Source: Flavobacterium endophyticum (GTDB lineage: Bacteria; Bacteroidota; Bacteroidia; Flavobacteriales; Flavobacteriaceae). From it: DNA of 64,000 nucleotides. Below the pieces are notes generated by a model. That model was not told where the DNA came from. It did no database searches and was given only the letters and a program-made list of their open reading frames with translations. Made by a program: the position numbers and the translations under genes. The DNA lies in contig NZ_RBLC01000001.1 in NCBI RefSeq assembly GCF_003634455.1, positions 1,189,927 through 1,253,926 on the forward strand, read 5' to 3'. This document shows, piece after piece, positions 61,630-64,000 of this stretch (the stretch's first letter is position 1; each line of letters begins with the position of its first letter).

Positions 61630-62976
61630 TTATTTAGGATCTTCCATTTTGAAGCTTTCCATGAATTTAGTGGTATAATCACCCGCTACATAAGCTGGAT
61701 CATCCATCAATTGTCTGTGGAAAGGAATGGTTGTTTTTACACCTTCGATTACGAACTCATCCAAAGCACGTTTCATCTTACTGATTGCTTCTTCTCTTGT
61801 TTGAGCTGTAGTAATCAATTTTGCAATCATGGAATCGTAGTTCGGCGGAATCGTATATCCAGAATAAACGTGAGTATCTAGACGAACTCCGTGTCCTCCT
61901 GGCGTATGCAACGTCGTGATTTTTCCTGGTGACGGACGGAAATCATTGTATGGATCTTCCGCGTTGATTCGGCATTCGATAGCATGCAACTGTGGCAAAT
62001 AGTTTTTACCAGAAATCGGCACACCAGCAGCAACTAAAATCTGCTCACGGATTAAGTCATAGTCAATAACTTGTTCTGTAATCGGGTGCTCTACTTGGAT
62101 ACGAGTATTCATCTCCATGAAGTAAAAATTTCTGTGTTTGTCAACCAAAAATTCTACGGTTCCAGCACCTTCATATTTGATATATTCTGCCGCTTTTACA
62201 GCAGCTTCACCCATCTTCTGACGAAGTTCGTCTGTCATGAATGGAGAAGGCGTTTCTTCTGTCAGTTTTTGGTGGCGTCTTTGAACTGAGCAATCTCTTT
62301 CAGAAAGGTGGCATGCTTTACCGTAAGCATCACCTACCACTTGAATTTCAATATGACGAGGCTCTTCGATCAATTTCTCCATGTACATTCCGTCATTACC
62401 GAATGCAGCAGCAGCTTCTTGACGAGCGCTTTCCCAAGCTTTTTGAAGTTCGTCTTCTTTCCAAACGGCTCTCATTCCTTTTCCACCGCCTCCAGCCGTA
62501 GCTTTAAGCATTACTGGATAACCGAATTCTTTCGCCAGTTTTTTAGTCTGTTCGTAAGATTCTAACAAACCTTCTGAACCTGGAATCGTAGGAACTCCTG
62601 CCGCTTTCATTGTAGCTTTTGCAGAAGCCTTGTCTCCCATTCTGTCAATCATTTCAGGAGAAGCACCAATAAATTTGATACCATGTTCCTGACAGATTTT
62701 TGAAAATTTAGCATTTTCAGAAAGGAAGCCATATCCAGGGTGGATTGCATCTGCATTTGTAATTTCTGCAGCAGCAATAATGTTAGACATTTTCAAGTAA
62801 GATAAATTACTTGGCGGTGGGCCGATACAAACAGCTTCATCCGCAAAGCGAACGTGAAGGCTTTCTGCATCTGCAGTTGAGTAAACGGCTACCGTTTTGA
62901 TACCCATTTCTCTACAGGTTCTGATAACGCGAAGCGCTATTTCTCCCCTGTTTGCTATTAGTATTTTTTTAAACAT
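61630..62976 (-). CDS. accC: Acetyl-CoA carboxylase, biotin carboxylase subunit
   Basis: This subunit carboxylates biotin on BCCP with ATP and bicarbonate, the first half-reaction of acetyl-CoA carboxylase. The 448-residue protein carries the N-terminal [26 protein letters not shown], the ATP-grasp glycine loop [10 protein letters not shown] (about 161-170), the [19 protein letters not shown] block and the catalytic [17 protein letters not shown] (about 287-303). It is the last gene of the fabH-accB-accC row, usual in Bacteroidota. It is separated from accB by AT-rich repeat DNA. Confidence 0.96.
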   Translation of the reverse strand: MFKKILIANRGEIALRVIRTCREMGIKTVAVYSTADAESLHVRFADEAVCIGPPPSNLSYLKMSNIIAAAEITNADAIHPGYGFLSENAKFSKICQEHGIKFIGASPEMIDRMGDKASAKATMKAAGVPTIPGSEGLLESYEQTKKLAKEFGYPVMLKATAGGGGKGMRAVWKEDELQKAWESARQEAAAAFGNDGMYMEKLIEEPRHIEIQVVGDAYGKACHLSERDCSVQRRHQKLTEETPSPFMTDELRQKMGEAAVKAAEYIKYEGAGTVEFLVDKHRNFYFMEMNTRIQVEHPITEQVIDYDLIREQILVAAGVPISGKNYLPQLHAIECRINAEDPYNDFRPSPGKITTLHTPGGHGVRLDTHVYSGYTIPPNYDSMIAKLITTAQTREEAISKMKRALDEFVIEGVKTTIPFHRQLMDDPAYVAGDYTTKFMESFKMEDPK

Positions 62977-62983
62977 CGTATTT

Positions 62984-63083
62984 AAATTAGATAATTAGAC
63001 AATTTGGATACTTAGACGATTAGACAAGCTGGAGATTTTAGTAAAATCTGCAATCTAAACATCTGCAATCTAAAATCTAAATT
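62984..63083. repeat. AT-rich repeat spacer between accB and accC
   Basis: The spacer is built of repeated words such as AATCTGCAATCTAAA and TTAGACGATTAGACAA. It shares the AATCTAAAATCT word, on the opposite strand, with the lysC upstream spacer. It overlaps the end of accB by 2 bp. Confidence 0.55.
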
Positions 63084-63573
63084 ATGACGGGTCTACTAAG
63101 AATAATGGCTGGTCAAATTCTACTGGAGATGAATCATCTACCAATACTTTTACGATTTTTCCAGAAACCTCAGATTCGATCTCGTTGAAAAGCTTCATTG
63201 CTTCGATAACGCAAACTACATCTCCTTTTGAGATTGAGCTGCCTACTTCTACGAATGGTGCTTTGTCTGGAGAAGGTTTTCTGTATAATGTTCCAATAAT
63301 TGGAGATTTGATCGTAACGTATTTTGAGTTGTCTTCACCTGCTGCAGAAGTTGCAACTGGTGTTGAAGGAGCCGTTGGAGCTGTTGGCTGTGGCATAGCA
63401 GCTTGTGGCAATGCATGGCTTATTGGCGCCTGTTGGATGTAAGTAGTAGTTTCAGATGACGCTCCGTCAGTAGTTTTGATTGTGATTTTGAAATCATCCA
63501 TCTCCAATTTTACTTCAGTAGCTCCTGATTTTGCTACAAACTTGATTAAGTTTTGAATTTCTCTAATATCCAT
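63082..63573 (-). CDS. accB: Acetyl-CoA carboxylase, biotin carboxyl carrier protein
   Basis: BCCP carries the biotin that shuttles carboxyl groups between the two acetyl-CoA carboxylase half-reactions. The 163-residue protein has an N-terminal helical region (about 1-45), an Ala/Pro-rich linker (about 50-80, PTAPTAPSTPVA) and a lipoyl-type domain (about 85-163) with the biotinylated lysine in the invariant VIEAMKLFNEIE (EAMKL, about Lys126). It lies 24 bp after fabH on the minus strand and before accC, so all three are probably transcribed together. Confidence 0.96.
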   Translation of the reverse strand: MDIREIQNLIKFVAKSGATEVKLEMDDFKITIKTTDGASSETTTYIQQAPISHALPQAAMPQPTAPTAPSTPVATSAAGEDNSKYVTIKSPIIGTLYRKPSPDKAPFVEVGSSISKGDVVCVIEAMKLFNEIESEVSGKIVKVLVDDSSPVEFDQPLFLVDPS

Positions 63574-63597
63574 GATATTCGAATTTAGGTTTTAGTT

Positions 63598-64000
63598 TTA
63601 TTGTTTGTCGTATGCCCATTTCATGTAGATCGATCCCCAAGTGAATCCACCTCCAAATGCGGCAAATATTAAATTATCTCCTTTTTTGAATTGCTTCTCA
63701 AAATCATTCAGAAGCAATGGCAATGTTGCTGAAGTAGTATTGCCATATTTTTGAATATTAACGAGTACTTTGGATTCATCCAGACCCATTCTGTTTGCCG
63801 TAGCATCAATAATTCGTTTGTTTGCTTGATGAGCTACCAGCCAATTCACATCCTCTTTAGTAAGGTTGTTGCGTTGCATTATTTTTTCGCTGACATCAGC
63901 CATTCCTGAAACGGCATATTTGAAAACGGTTTTACCATCTTGAAAAACATAATGTTGTTTGTTCTCGACAGTTTCTTTTGACGCAGGAAGCAAGGAACCT
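63598..64000 (-). CDS. fabH: 3-oxoacyl-ACP synthase III, C-terminal part
   Basis: FabH condenses acetyl-CoA with malonyl-ACP to start fatty-acid synthesis. About 134 C-terminal residues are visible, and the frame runs off the right edge, so the true start lies beyond 64000 (the ATG- or TTG-like codon at 63993 is internal). Landmarks are [13 protein letters not shown] (active-site His), [18 protein letters not shown] (active-site Asn) and the closing [13 protein letters not shown]. It is followed at 24 bp by accB. Confidence 0.92.
   Translation of the reverse strand, partial: GSLLPASKETVENKQHYVFQDGKTVFKYAVSGMADVSEKIMQRNNLTKEDVNWLVAHQANKRIIDATANRMGLDESKVLVNIQKYGNTTSATLPLLLNDFEKQFKKGDNLIFAAFGGGFTWGSIYMKWAYDKQ

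Noticed and set aside
1..64000. tRNA, rRNA, insertion sequences, phage or plasmid genes
   Set aside because: None recognised in reading both strands; long intergenic regions hold only hairpins and short repeats.

Overview
The window looks like chromosomal DNA of a Flavobacterium-type member of the Bacteroidota. The support is: several secreted proteins ending in type IX secretion (T9SS) type A sorting domains, a SusC/TonB-type receptor, lipoproteins with SCK/SCS/SCN lipoboxes, promoters of the Bacteroidota form TAnnTTTG instead of TATAAT, almost no Shine-Dalgarno sequences, and the gene order fabH-accB-accC. No tRNA, rRNA, CRISPR array, transposase or phage gene was recognised. All family assignments were made by eye; no database search was run.

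Layout. 1-5.2 kb: the N-terminal part of a secreted repeat protein, a TPR hybrid histidine kinase/AraC regulator and a T9SS cargo protein. 5.2-7.0 kb: serine acetyltransferase and cysteine synthase. 7.1-8.0 kb: a 21-bp palindromic repeat array fused to the end of an unknown gene. 8.1-11.0 kb: a LytS/LytTR two-component pair with an outer-membrane protein and an apparent direct-repeat operator. 11.0-13.9 kb: a LysR gene divergent from a quinone reductase / quinol monooxygenase / aldo-keto reductase operon. 14-15.5 kb: a Crp/Fnr regulator, its probable target and a repeat lipoprotein. 15.6-33.5 kb: mainly housekeeping genes (aspartate kinase, fructose bisphosphatase, LpxH, RecJ, RsmI, thymidine kinase, fused MurF-Alr, MscL, Asd) around a 1135-residue barrel-like protein of unknown function. 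33.6-37.0 kb: a TonB receptor cluster that may handle a metal. 37.3-47.4 kb: two membrane or peptidase genes, secreted proteins, and a minus-strand envelope operon (symporter, DedA, FAD oxidoreductase, MtgA, LpxR-like). 47.7-53.3 kb: a large secreted metalloprotease and an S9 peptidase. 61.6-64 kb: fatty-acid synthesis genes (accC, accB, fabH).

The most interesting part is 53.3-61.6 kb. An ECF-type sigma factor and a membrane-anchored TPR protein (probable anti-sigma factor) are divergent from five exported proteins: a small protein with an internal duplication, two lipoproteins, a PKD/outer-membrane-barrel protein, and an exported TPR-CHAT (caspase-like) protein with a C-terminal membrane anchor. 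An exact motif pair, GGGTAAC-N17-GATATAAC, lies in front of two of these genes, and a related copy lies further upstream. It is unlike the housekeeping promoter and is a good candidate for the sigma factor's recognition site. The whole could be a self-contained, envelope-signal-controlled CHAT protease system.
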